DNA from: DTKD01 sp050948905
Lineage (GTDB): Bacteria; Armatimonadota; UBA5829
Length of the DNA: 64,000 nt
Assembly: GCA_050948905.1 (NCBI GenBank)
Contig: JBMNES010000001.1
Span: forward strand, 1,674,001-1,738,000
Direction of reading: 5' to 3'
The translations under genes were made by a program, and so were the position numbers. Below are positions 1 through 7,286 of this stretch, piece after piece (position 1 is the stretch's first letter; the number at the start of each line of letters is the position of its first letter). The notes beneath the pieces were generated by a model. That model saw only the letters and a list, made by a program, of their open reading frames with translations. It ran no database searches and was not told where the DNA came from.

Positions 1-378
1 AGGCTGCCCGATGGCAACTTCCCGGTTCCGTTGTGGGTAAAGTTGGTATGTGCTGCAGCGTTGGCTTTGGGGACTATGTCTGGCGGTTGGAGGATCGTCA
101 AGACGATGGGTGTTGGGTTGACAAAGCTTAAACCTATTGGCGGTTTTTGTGCGGAGACTGCGGGTGCGCTTACGATCATCGGAGCGTCGGTCGCGGGAAT
201 TCCTGTCAGCACAACTCACACGATCACCGGCGCGATTGTTGGGGTAGGGGCGACACAACGCCTCTCTGCAGTCAGGTGGGGTGTGGCTGGGCGAATAGTC
301 TGGGCGTGGATACTGACTATGCCGATGGCTGCGCTTATTGCTGCATTAGTATATTTCCTTTTGCACTATACGATATAA
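1..378 (+). CDS. Inorganic phosphate transporter, PiT family (C-terminal part)
   Basis: The frame is open from base 1, so the gene starts before the window; 125 residues are visible. They hold the second conserved PiT half: a GTMSGGWRIVKTMG segment, then SVAGIPVSTTHTITGAIVG, which matches the PiT signature with its paired Ser/Thr-Thr-His, and a final hydrophobic helix ending at LLHYTI. The family imports inorganic phosphate, or metal-phosphate, by cation symport across the inner membrane. A DUF47/PhoU-like gene follows 35 bases downstream, the usual partner of Pit permeases. The family assignment is firm; ion preference cannot be read from this part. Confidence 0.9.
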   Translation, partial: RLPDGNFPVPLWVKLVCAAALALGTMSGGWRIVKTMGVGLTKLKPIGGFCAETAGALTIIGASVAGIPVSTTHTITGAIVGVGATQRLSAVRWGVAGRIVWAWILTMPMAALIAALVYFLLHYTI

Positions 379-413
379 ACTCTGAGCGACGATGCAGAAA
401 TGGAGTCTATAAA

Positions 414-1040
414 ATGCGTCTCAGATTGATTCCCAGGGAAGAAAAGTTCTTCGATATGTTTGTCCAGCAGGCCGAGAATGTCCTCGTGGGCGCTCAATTG
501 CTTAAGGACTTGCTGGAGGACTACACTGACCTTGATCAGAAACGAATGCTGATCGAAAAGACAGAGAGCCACGGCGATGAGATCGGCCATAGCATACTGG
601 AAAAACTCAACACGACGTTCATCACGCCGATGGATAGAGAGGATATTCACGCGCTCACGTCGGCTTTGGATGACATATTGGACCTGATCAATGCGACGGC
701 TCAGCGGATGCAGTTATACAGGGTTGATCATGTCACCCCCGATGCCGTTTCGCTGGCAAACATCATCCTGAGAGCTACTGAAGAGATTGTAGAGCTTATT
801 CGAGATTTGGACAAAATGAAGAATCCAAGTGGCATGAAAGAACGGTGGATTGAGGTCAACAGACTTGAGAACGAGGGCGATTCCGTCAGCCGTGCGGCGA
901 TTGCGGGGCTTTTCGACAAAGAGCTTGATCCCATCGAAGTGATAAAGTGGAAGGAATTATACGAGCACCTTGAGACTGCCATAGACAAATGCGAGGACGC
1001 GGCAAATATCGTCGAGGCGGTCTGCCTCAAAAACGCCTGA
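414..1040 (+). CDS. DUF47 (PhoU-like) Pit accessory protein
   Basis: A 208-residue, all-helical cytoplasmic protein. It begins MRLRLIPREEKFFDMF, typical of the DUF47/TIGR00153 family, and contains the E-x-x-x-D pattern expected of PhoU-like metal-binding bundles (EKTESHGDEIGH near residue 45 and RLENEGDSVSR near 155). The ATG at 414 is preceded by GGAG at 402-405 with 8 nt spacing; the same frame is open further upstream but only antisense to nothing and over the transporter end, so that part is discarded. DUF47 proteins are encoded next to Pit permeases and are thought to modulate them. Co-transcription with the upstream transporter is likely. Confidence 0.88.
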   Translation: MRLRLIPREEKFFDMFVQQAENVLVGAQLLKDLLEDYTDLDQKRMLIEKTESHGDEIGHSILEKLNTTFITPMDREDIHALTSALDDILDLINATAQRMQLYRVDHVTPDAVSLANIILRATEEIVELIRDLDKMKNPSGMKERWIEVNRLENEGDSVSRAAIAGLFDKELDPIEVIKWKELYEHLETAIDKCEDAANIVEAVCLKNA

Positions 1041-1153
1041 TAGCTTCATTAGCATCCAGGCAGGATTCAGGCACACTCGAATAGTATACATAAGGGGAAT
1101 AGGGGAGGCACACTCACGTCCTTTTAGATAAGGAGACTGATACGGAGGAAGTT

Positions 1154-1489
1154 ATGAGAAGATTTAAAACGATCATCGCGATTATTGCTGTTATAGCAAT
1201 TCTTTCCACTGCGGCTCTCGCTTCGATCGCCTGGCAGAAGCTGTTTATGGACACCTACAAGCCGAAAGCGGACAGCGAGCTTGCAAAAGCTAAGTGCAAG
1301 ATCTGCCACACCAAGGGCTCAGAACTTAACGCTTATGGCAAGTCACTGAAAGGCAAGCCTAAGACTGCCGCTTCGCTCAAGGCAATAGAGAAGCTCGACT
1401 CCGACAAGGACGGCGTCAGCAACATCGACGAGATCAAAGCTGGCACCCTGCCGGGAGACCCGAAGAGCAAGCCAGCCGCAAAAAAATAG
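1154..1489 (+). CDS. Secreted small c-type-cytochrome-like protein with Ca-binding-type loop
   Basis: A 111-residue protein. Residues 1-24 form a signal peptide or single anchor (basic MRRFK, then a hydrophobic run ending AALAS). A CKICH motif near residue 48 fits covalent c-type haem attachment. A DSDKDGVSNIDE segment near residue 84 resembles thrombospondin type 3 or EF-hand calcium loops. This pairing occurs in small exported proteins of several environmental phyla. GGAGG at 1144-1148 lies 5 nt before the ATG. A methionine axial ligand is not obvious, so haem binding is inferred from CxxCH only. Partner and function are unknown. Confidence 0.72.
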   Translation: MRRFKTIIAIIAVIAILSTAALASIAWQKLFMDTYKPKADSELAKAKCKICHTKGSELNAYGKSLKGKPKTAASLKAIEKLDSDKDGVSNIDEIKAGTLPGDPKSKPAAKK

Positions 1490-1507
1490 TCTTCATTCAA
1501 TTTCAAA

Positions 1508-1533
1508 GGGTGGCGGGTTCCAAACCGCCACCC
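1508..1533 (+). terminator. Hairpin after the CxxCH gene
   Basis: GGGTGGCGG (1508-1516) pairs perfectly with CCGCCACCC (1525-1533) around an 8-nt loop, 18 nt after the stop codon at 1489. No T-run follows, so it is either a weak or Rho-assisted terminator, or one of the repeat hairpins common in this window's gaps. Confidence 0.45.
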
Positions 1534-1568
1534 ACGTTCACATCAGCAGCACGCCACCCTCCGGCCGA

Positions 1569-1700
1569 TAAACCCCGTCATTTCGAGCACCCATTCATTC
1601 CCAGCACCACCCCCGTCATTTCCAGCACCCACCCCGTCATTTCGAGCGAAGCGAGAAATCTGCTTTTTCGAAATCCGGCCTCCAAGTTCCGAAGTCCGCC
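1569..1700. repeat. Cluster of CGTCATTTC palindromic repeats
   Basis: Three CCCCGTCATTT(C) heads occur at about 1574, 1612 and 1632; only the last is full length. Its core at 1639-1659 reads ATTTC-GA-GC-GAA-GC-GA-GAAAT, a hairpin with tandem G.A mismatches, followed by CTGCTTTTT. The same element recurs at 5636, 5785, 5936, 14428 and 28421. The gap holds no gene apart from the cysD promoter at its right end. Confidence 0.8.
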
Positions 1701-1748
1701 CCACGCGCTTTCCAGCTTCCGCCTCTTTCTCGCCTTCCCACACTCCCC

Positions 1749-1777
1749 TTGACTCCTGCTCAGCTTAATCCGATAAT
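1749..1777 (+). promoter_or_regulatory. Sigma-70 promoter of cysD, leaderless arrangement
   Basis: TTGACT (1749-1754), a 17-bp spacer, then GATAAT (1772-1777). Only six bases separate the -10 from the GTG start of cysD at 1784, and no Shine-Dalgarno sequence is present. Transcription should begin at or next to the start codon. Confidence 0.8.
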
Positions 1778-1783
1778 CTAGTA

Positions 1784-2689
1784 GTGGAAAACCTAAATCT
1801 ATCGAACTTAAAATCGCTCGAAGCAGAGAGCATACATATAATCCGCGAAGTGGTCGCCGAATTCGAGCGGCCTGTGATGCTATACTCCGTAGGCAAGGAT
1901 TCCTCGGTTATGGTAAGGCTCGCGCAGAAAGCCTTCGCGCCTGGCAAAATACCATTCCCCCTTCTTCACGTCGATACGGGCTTCAAATTCCCTGAAATGT
2001 ATGAGTTCCGGGACCAGTTCTGCAAAGAGATCGGCGCGGACCTTCGGGTTTACAGATTTGAAGAAGCGATCGCGGCAGGGGTCAATCCGTGGGATCTGGG
2101 AACTGTCAAATGCTGTGCGCAACTCAAGACCCAGGCGCTGCTTAATGCTCTTGAAGAGGGCGACTACGACGCAGCATTCGGGGGTGCTCGCCGCGACGAG
2201 GAGAAATCCAGGGCAAAGGAACGGGTCTACTCGTTCAGAGACGAACACGGCCAGTGGGACCCGAAAAACCAGCGCCCGGAGTTATGGAACCTCTACAACG
2301 GCCGCATCAGAAAAGGAGAGAGCATCAGGGTATTTCCGCTCTCCAACTGGACTGAACTCGACGTGTGGATGTATATCTACTCCGAAAATATCCCCGTGGT
2401 ACCGATGTATTTCGCAAAGGAGTGGGATATGGTGCGCAGGGAAGGGCGGTTGGTGCCGGTATATGAAAACACCCGCCTGCTCGATGGCGAGACCCCGGAG
2501 AAAATAGTCTGCCGTTTCCGAACATTGGGCTGCTACCCGTGCACGGGCGCGGTCGAATCAACCGCGTCAAACATAGCCGAGATTGTTGAGGAGATGATGG
2601 TAGCCAGAAACTCCGAGCGCATCACACGACTCATCGACCACGATCAGGACAGCTCAATGGAGCAAAAAAAGCGCGAAGGGTATTTCTAA
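1784..2689 (+). CDS. cysD: Sulfate adenylyltransferase small subunit
   Basis: 301 residues, the length of enterobacterial CysD. It makes adenosine 5'-phosphosulfate (APS) from sulfate and ATP with CysN as GTPase partner in the cytoplasm. The PP-loop is SVGKDSSVM near residue 36; GGARRDEEKSRAKERVYSFR near residue 133 and CRFRTLGCYPCTGA near residue 244 are family signatures. The GTG at 1784 is the only reasonable start: it begins the conserved N-terminus and sits six bases after a consensus -10. cysNC follows after 52 bases, forming a PAPS-synthesis operon. Confidence 0.95.
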   Translation: MENLNLSNLKSLEAESIHIIREVVAEFERPVMLYSVGKDSSVMVRLAQKAFAPGKIPFPLLHVDTGFKFPEMYEFRDQFCKEIGADLRVYRFEEAIAAGVNPWDLGTVKCCAQLKTQALLNALEEGDYDAAFGGARRDEEKSRAKERVYSFRDEHGQWDPKNQRPELWNLYNGRIRKGESIRVFPLSNWTELDVWMYIYSENIPVVPMYFAKEWDMVRREGRLVPVYENTRLLDGETPEKIVCRFRTLGCYPCTGAVESTASNIAEIVEEMMVARNSERITRLIDHDQDSSMEQKKREGYF

Positions 2690-2741
2690 GAGCCGACTTC
2701 TGCTCGGCTGGATCATAAAAAAATGCGAGGCTGATTTTACA

Positions 2742-4670
2742 TTGGGGCCTGTTTATAATAGCGTAGAATCGATAATCAAAAACTCCCTAACTCAGGATCT
2801 GCTGCGGTTCACCACGGCGGGAAGCGTCGACGACGGCAAATCGACTCTAATCGGCCGCCTGCTGCACGATTCAAAAAACATCTACGAAGATCATCTCGCC
2901 TCCCTTGCTAAAGACTCTATCGGCGCAGGCAGGGACGATATCGACTTCGCGATGCTCACCGACGGTCTCAAAGCGGAACGGGAGCAGGGGATAACGATAG
3001 ATGTGGCCTACCGCCATTTCTCCACCCCTAAGCGCCGCTTTATAATCGCCGACACGCCCGGCCATGAGCAATACACTCGCAATATGGTCACCGGCGCATC
3101 CACAGCCAATCTCGCCATCATACTCATCGACGCGCGCAACGGGGTTCTGACACAATCCCGGCGTCACGGGTTCATAGCCTCGCTTTTGGGCATTCCGCAC
3201 CTCGTGGTCGCAATCAACAAAATGGACCTCGTCGACTATTCCGAGGATGTCTTTAAGGCCATCAGCGATGAATATCGCGACTTTACGACCAAGCTGCCCA
3301 TCCGGGACGTCGTATTTATCCCAATGAGCGCGTTTTATGGCGACAATGTCGTCTTGCGCAGCGAGAATATGCCGTGGTACGACGGGCCGCCGTTGTTATC
3401 CCATCTGGAGACCGTGCATATCGCCAGCGACCAGAATCTTATCGACTTCCGATTCCCGGTGCAATATGTCTTGCGCCCGAACCAGAATTTCAGGGGCTTC
3501 TGCGGAACCGTGTCCTCTGGGGTCGTTCGCGTCGGCAGTGAGGTAGTCGCTTTGCCTTCCGGCAGAACAAGCCGTGTGCAGCGGATAATCGCAGCAGGTG
3601 AGGAAGTCGAACACGCCTTTCCTCCTCAGTCTGTAACGCTATGCCTTGAGGACGAGATAGACATCAGCCGCGGCGATATGATAGTGCACACTGCCAACGT
3701 CCCCTGGCTTGCCGGTGACATAGAAGCACTCTTAATATGGCTGGACACCCAGCCACTGCAGCTCAACCGTCAGTATATAATCAAGCACACCACCCGCACC
3801 GTGCGCGGCCGAATCTCCACTCTTAAATATAAGATCGATCCGAACACGCTGCATCGACAGGACGCCGATACCCTGCAACTTAACGAAATTGGCAGAATCG
3901 ATGCGCAGCTTATGAGGCCGATTCTTTGCGACGAATACGCCAACAACCGCCAAACCGGCAGCTTCATAATAATCGACCCGCAGACCAATTTCACCGCGGG
4001 CGCCGGGATGATAATCGACCGATCGCACAAATACGAACGGGCCACAGTCGCTCATATAACCGCTAAATCTGCCACGCCCGCCAACCTCACCCGACACACC
4101 GGGCAGGTATCAATAGAGGAACGGGAGAGGCTCTTCGGGCACCGACCTGTTACGATCTGGCTGACGGGCCTCAGCGGCTCCGGCAAATCTACTTTGGCTT
4201 ATGCAGTGGAAAAGAAACTGACCGAAAAGGGCCACGCATGCTTTGTGCTGGACGGTGACAACGTGCGACACGGGCTTAATCGCGACCTGGGCTTCTCTGC
4301 CGAAGACCGATTCGAAAACATCCGACGTGTCGCTGAAGTTGCCAGGCTAATGAACGAGTCAGGGCTTATCGTGGTCGCGTCGTTTATATCTCCGCTCAAA
4401 ATTGACCGTGCCAACGCTCGTGAGATAATCGGCGAGGACAGGTTTATAGAGGTATTTGTCGATGCATCTCTCGAACTCTGCGAGCAGCGCGACCCCAAGG
4501 GGCTGTATGCACGGGCGCGTAAGGGGGAAATACCTGAGTTTACGGGAATCTCCGCGCCTTACGAGCCTCCCGACTCCCCAGCGGTCAGGATAGATTCGGG
4601 AGACTCGACTGTATCACAAAGCGTAAAGAGTATTCTGGCGCATTTAAAGCAGGTTCGTGCGCTTAGCTAG
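2742..4670 (+). CDS. cysNC: Bifunctional sulfate adenylyltransferase GTPase / APS kinase
   Basis: 642 residues. The N-terminal CysN GTPase shows GSVDDGKST (27-35), DTPGHEQ near 105 and NKMD near 159, followed by EF-Tu-like beta-barrels. A C-terminal CysC domain starts near residue 468, with P-loop GLSGSGKST near 476 and DGDNVRHGLNRDLGF near 503. With CysD it makes APS and then phosphorylates it to PAPS. The TTG at 2742 is the only candidate start near the conserved N-terminus; no clear Shine-Dalgarno is seen, and the frame stays open upstream into cysD, so the exact start is less sure. Its TAG stop is shared tail-to-tail (CTAG) with the opposing sulfotransferase-like gene. Confidence 0.93.
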   Translation: MGPVYNSVESIIKNSLTQDLLRFTTAGSVDDGKSTLIGRLLHDSKNIYEDHLASLAKDSIGAGRDDIDFAMLTDGLKAEREQGITIDVAYRHFSTPKRRFIIADTPGHEQYTRNMVTGASTANLAIILIDARNGVLTQSRRHGFIASLLGIPHLVVAINKMDLVDYSEDVFKAISDEYRDFTTKLPIRDVVFIPMSAFYGDNVVLRSENMPWYDGPPLLSHLETVHIASDQNLIDFRFPVQYVLRPNQNFRGFCGTVSSGVVRVGSEVVALPSGRTSRVQRIIAAGEEVEHAFPPQSVTLCLEDEIDISRGDMIVHTANVPWLAGDIEALLIWLDTQPLQLNRQYIIKHTTRTVRGRISTLKYKIDPNTLHRQDADTLQLNEIGRIDAQLMRPILCDEYANNRQTGSFIIIDPQTNFTAGAGMIIDRSHKYERATVAHITAKSATPANLTRHTGQVSIEERERLFGHRPVTIWLTGLSGSGKSTLAYAVEKKLTEKGHACFVLDGDNVRHGLNRDLGFSAEDRFENIRRVAEVARLMNESGLIVVASFISPLKIDRANAREIIGEDRFIEVFVDASLELCEQRDPKGLYARARKGEIPEFTGISAPYEPPDSPAVRIDSGDSTVSQSVKSILAHLKQVRALS

Positions 4671-5380
4671 ACATAGCCAAGCTGAAGCATATCGTCTCGC
4701 AAGAACTCGAAGTCGCGGCGTTGTTCGTCTGTTTTCCATCGCCCGACGGCTTCCGGGTTGACTTCAATTCTTGCCAACTCCAGGCCGAGAAATTTCTCTA
4801 CTGCTTTCAGCGTTTTTTCCTGATCAAGCACAAAATCCTCAAATCGAATTTCGATTCTATGCTTCGGCTTCGGGGTGGATTTTACGATCTCACGCTGATA
4901 CTTCCAACTAATCGCCCTTCGCAGTCGCAGGTCATCGGTTTCGTCATAAGAAACGCCAAAGTCTGCCAGGTTATCCGTCAGATGCGCGCCGATTATAGAG
5001 TCTCGCGGATCTCGTGTCCAGTCTATGTAATAAATATCCGGAAACATCCGCACAATCCACGGGTATACCAGCGTAGTCTCCGGCAATTTCCAGCCTTTAT
5101 TTTCCGCGTTGCTGTCCAGCACAGAAGATAGATACGACTCCACCAGCCGTGTGAACTCCGGGTCTATAGGCATTGTATGCAGCTTCGAGAAATCCCATCG
5201 CAGCCCGCCCAAATGCGTGACATACCGGGACATAACCCTGCATGCCTCGTACATTTCTTCGGCAGGTATCAAATCACCAGATTCGTTAATCTCCGCGCCC
5301 ATATAAAACCCGGATTCGGAGAGAGTATGCGACATAGCGCGCGTCCCTCCGTGGCCCCTGCCGATCACAGTCACCATCAT
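4667..5380 (-). CDS. Sulfotransferase-like protein
   Basis: 237 residues. The N-terminal loop IGRGHGGTR (5-13) fits the 5'-phosphosulfate-binding P-loop-like motif of PAPS sulfotransferases, and WTRDPRDSIIGAH near residue 120 fits the 3'-phosphate-binding motif. RIEIRFEDFV near 175 resembles the segment that follows in the bacterial Sulfotransfer family. Location beside the PAPS operon supports use of PAPS as sulfate donor. No signal peptide, so it should be cytoplasmic. The acceptor is unknown; a sugar or lipid is only a guess. Start: ATG at 5380, with a G-rich stretch just upstream; a second ATG follows immediately. Confidence 0.78.
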   Translation of the reverse strand: MMVTVIGRGHGGTRAMSHTLSESGFYMGAEINESGDLIPAEEMYEACRVMSRYVTHLGGLRWDFSKLHTMPIDPEFTRLVESYLSSVLDSNAENKGWKLPETTLVYPWIVRMFPDIYYIDWTRDPRDSIIGAHLTDNLADFGVSYDETDDLRLRRAISWKYQREIVKSTPKPKHRIEIRFEDFVLDQEKTLKAVEKFLGLELARIEVNPEAVGRWKTDEQRRDFEFLRDDMLQLGYV

Positions 5381-5518
5381 CTGTCAAAACCCCCAACTAG
5401 CATCCTTCTTCCAGAATACCACACCCCGCCTGCCTCTACCAGATGTTTTCTTCCATCATTTCAAACAAAACCAGCATAGAGGCAATGCCTTCAGGTTTGT
5501 GCATCCTGCGCGAAGTCA

Positions 5519-5631
5519 TTGATCGGTGGCGATCTCCGAATCGCCACCGCATACCTAATTCCAACCTCTAATTTCCAACTTCTAACCTCCAAACTGTAGT
5601 GGCCGATCTCCGTCTCGGCCAATCCCTTCCC
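5519..5631. repeat. Intergenic hairpin repeats (GGTGGCGAT and GGCCGA types)
   Basis: GGTGGCGAT (5525-5533) pairs with ATCGCCACC (5540-5548) around CTCCGA. After a short T/C-rich stretch, GGCCGA (5601-5606) pairs with TCGGCC (5615-5620). Related hairpins lie in the gaps at 28.3-28.6 kb and 48.4 kb, in the same order relative to an AATTCCAACCTC-like linker. The bases between 5381 and 5519 hold no recognisable feature. Confidence 0.75.
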
Positions 5632-6090
5632 CGTCATTTCGAACGCAGTGAGAAATCTGCTTTTTTCGGCGTCCGAATTGGCACCGAGATTCGGGACCGT
5701 ACGCGCGCCATCCAACCTCATCTTCTTTTTCTGGATTTCGCCCCTTTCGCCCTTTCGCGTTTATCCCTTCTCCACTTCCCCGTCATTTCGAACGCAGTGA
5801 GAAATCTGCTTTTTTCGGCGTCCGAATCGGCACCGAGATTCGGGCCCGTACGCGCGCCACCCAACCTTATCTTCTTTTTCTGGATTTCGCTCCTTTCGCC
5901 CTTTCGCGTTTATCCCTTCCCACCCTTCCCCCGTCATTTCGAACGCAGTGAGAAATCTGCTTTTCCGGCGTCCGAATTGGCACCCAGATTCGGGCGGGAC
6001 AGAGGCCCAGCCCCTGTTCACGCTCCGCAACCTTATCATCTTTTCTGATTTTCGCTCCTTTCGCCCTTTCGCGTTTATCCCTTCCCACCC
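5632..6090. repeat. Three tandem copies of a ~150-bp unit
   Basis: Units begin at 5632, 5781 and 5932 (spacing 149 and 151 bp). Each has the CGTCATTTCGAACGCAGTGA head with its G.A-mismatch hairpin, then CCGAAT...ATTCGG (6-bp stem), then a pyrimidine-rich tail ending near CGCGTTTATCCCTTC. Units 1 and 2 are nearly identical; unit 3 has diverged in its middle. Apparent reading frames across it are repeats of low-complexity Lys/Arg-rich sequence and are not taken as genes. Confidence 0.88.
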
Positions 6091-6119
6091 TTTACACTCC
6101 CACTGCTGGGCTATATAAT
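6091..6119 (+). promoter_or_regulatory. Sigma-70 promoter of the kinase-regulator-rpoN cluster
   Basis: TTTACA (6091-6096), exactly 17 bp, TATAAT (6114-6119). It begins right where the third tandem repeat ends. The predicted leader is about 24 nt and carries AGGAGG at 6131-6136. Confidence 0.8.
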
Positions 6120-6148
6120 TCTCAAGTACCAGGAGGCGCTGCATATCA

Positions 6149-7258
6149 ATGGCCGAGTTTAGATCCATCCATTCCCCGGAGCGCGGGGTGCTGCTTTTGG
6201 ACACCCAGGGTCGGGTGACCGTAGCCAACATCCGTGCCGCTGAGGTATTAGGCGTATTTGTAGGTGATTTGCTCGGTATGCCGCTGCCCGATTGCATCAG
6301 GCGCCATCCGATCTCAGATGATGAAGTGATCGACGAGGTCATCGAAGGCGCACTTGCGGGTGGGGGAGTATTCCACCGTTATTCCACTCCGCTATACACC
6401 GCCGACGGGCAGGTCGCTTCACGAGTCGAGATTCTCAGCGACATCACTGCCCGCCGCGAGTTGGAAAAGGAAATAATGGAGCGCAATTTAGAGCTGGCCG
6501 ATCTCAACAGGCAGCTCGAAAACGCTCAGGAGCAGCTTATAGCCTCAGAAAGGCTGCGTGCGCTTGGAGAAATGGCGGCTGGGGTGGCGCATGATATCAA
6601 CAACGTGCTCGGAATCATCCTCGGCAACGCCCAACTGGCCAAACGCAAGCTCGGCGAAGGTCATCCCGCGCTACAAAGCATCGACGCCCTCGAATTAGCA
6701 GCCCGTGACGGCGCGGAGACAGTCAGAAGGCTTCGCGAAATCGGCAAACCTGTCGACCCTGGCAGCTATTCTCAAATCGACCTGAATACGATAGTAAATG
6801 AAGTAGTCCGGGCAGCCATCCCGGCCTGGCGTCAACAGGGCCAGGGGCCGGATAATGAGATCAAGGTTGACACACAACTCGCAGATAATTGCACGGTAAT
6901 GGGCAACGCTGTCGAACTGCGCGAGGCGTTGGCGAATATACTTTTAAACGCGGTCCAGGCTATGGATAGCGCAGGCACAATCACTATTAGCACTCGCAGC
7001 GACAAGGATGTAGTCGAACTTGAGGTCACAGATTCTGGTTCAGGGATGACTGGTGAGACTTTAAATCGCATATTCGATCCATTCTTCACGACTCGCGGGG
7101 CGGAAGGCACCGGTCTCGGCATGAGCGTAGTCGACGCCATCGCCATTCGCCATAAGGGCAGGGTAATAATCAACTCTGAGGAGGGCAAAGGAACGAGCGT
7201 CACGCTGCGTTTGCCTGCGATATCCTCTTGCTCAGATCAGTCAGATGTCTTACAATAA
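6149..7258 (+). CDS. Soluble PAS-domain sensor histidine kinase
   Basis: 369 residues with no membrane segment. Residues ~5-105 form a PAS-like domain (GVLLLDTQGRVTVANIRAAE), followed by a coiled coil (~105-140), a HisKA domain with phosphorylatable His148 in GVAHDINNVLG, and a HATPase domain with N-box NILLNAVQAM, DSGSGM, FDPFFTTR and GTGLGMSVV. This is an NtrB-type cytoplasmic kinase. AGGAGG lies 12 nt before the ATG. The next gene is its likely partner, an NtrC-type activator whose frame overlaps the end of this one. The signal sensed is unknown. Confidence 0.9.
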   Translation: MAEFRSIHSPERGVLLLDTQGRVTVANIRAAEVLGVFVGDLLGMPLPDCIRRHPISDDEVIDEVIEGALAGGGVFHRYSTPLYTADGQVASRVEILSDITARRELEKEIMERNLELADLNRQLENAQEQLIASERLRALGEMAAGVAHDINNVLGIILGNAQLAKRKLGEGHPALQSIDALELAARDGAETVRRLREIGKPVDPGSYSQIDLNTIVNEVVRAAIPAWRQQGQGPDNEIKVDTQLADNCTVMGNAVELREALANILLNAVQAMDSAGTITISTRSDKDVVELEVTDSGSGMTGETLNRIFDPFFTTRGAEGTGLGMSVVDAIAIRHKGRVIINSEEGKGTSVTLRLPAISSCSDQSDVLQ

Positions 7259-7286
7259 GCACGAATCCACAGTCAGGAGCAGCCAG

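Noticed and set aside
5680..5696. TTGGCACCGAGATTCG in the repeats as a sigma-54 promoter (TGGCAC-N5-TTGC)
   Set aside because: The -12 half reads TTCG, not TTGC, and the element recurs as part of a hairpin repeat, including copies with no gene in position.
5599..6342. Open frames of 149 to 193 codons on both strands across the tandem repeat
   Set aside because: They translate the ~150-bp repeat three times into low-complexity Lys/Arg/Glu sequence, have no start signals, and one crosses into the kinase gene.
7245..7286. ATG 7245 as start of the NtrC-type regulator
   Set aside because: It lacks a binding site, while GTG 7287 has AGGAG at good spacing and gives canonical receiver numbering; it remains possible.
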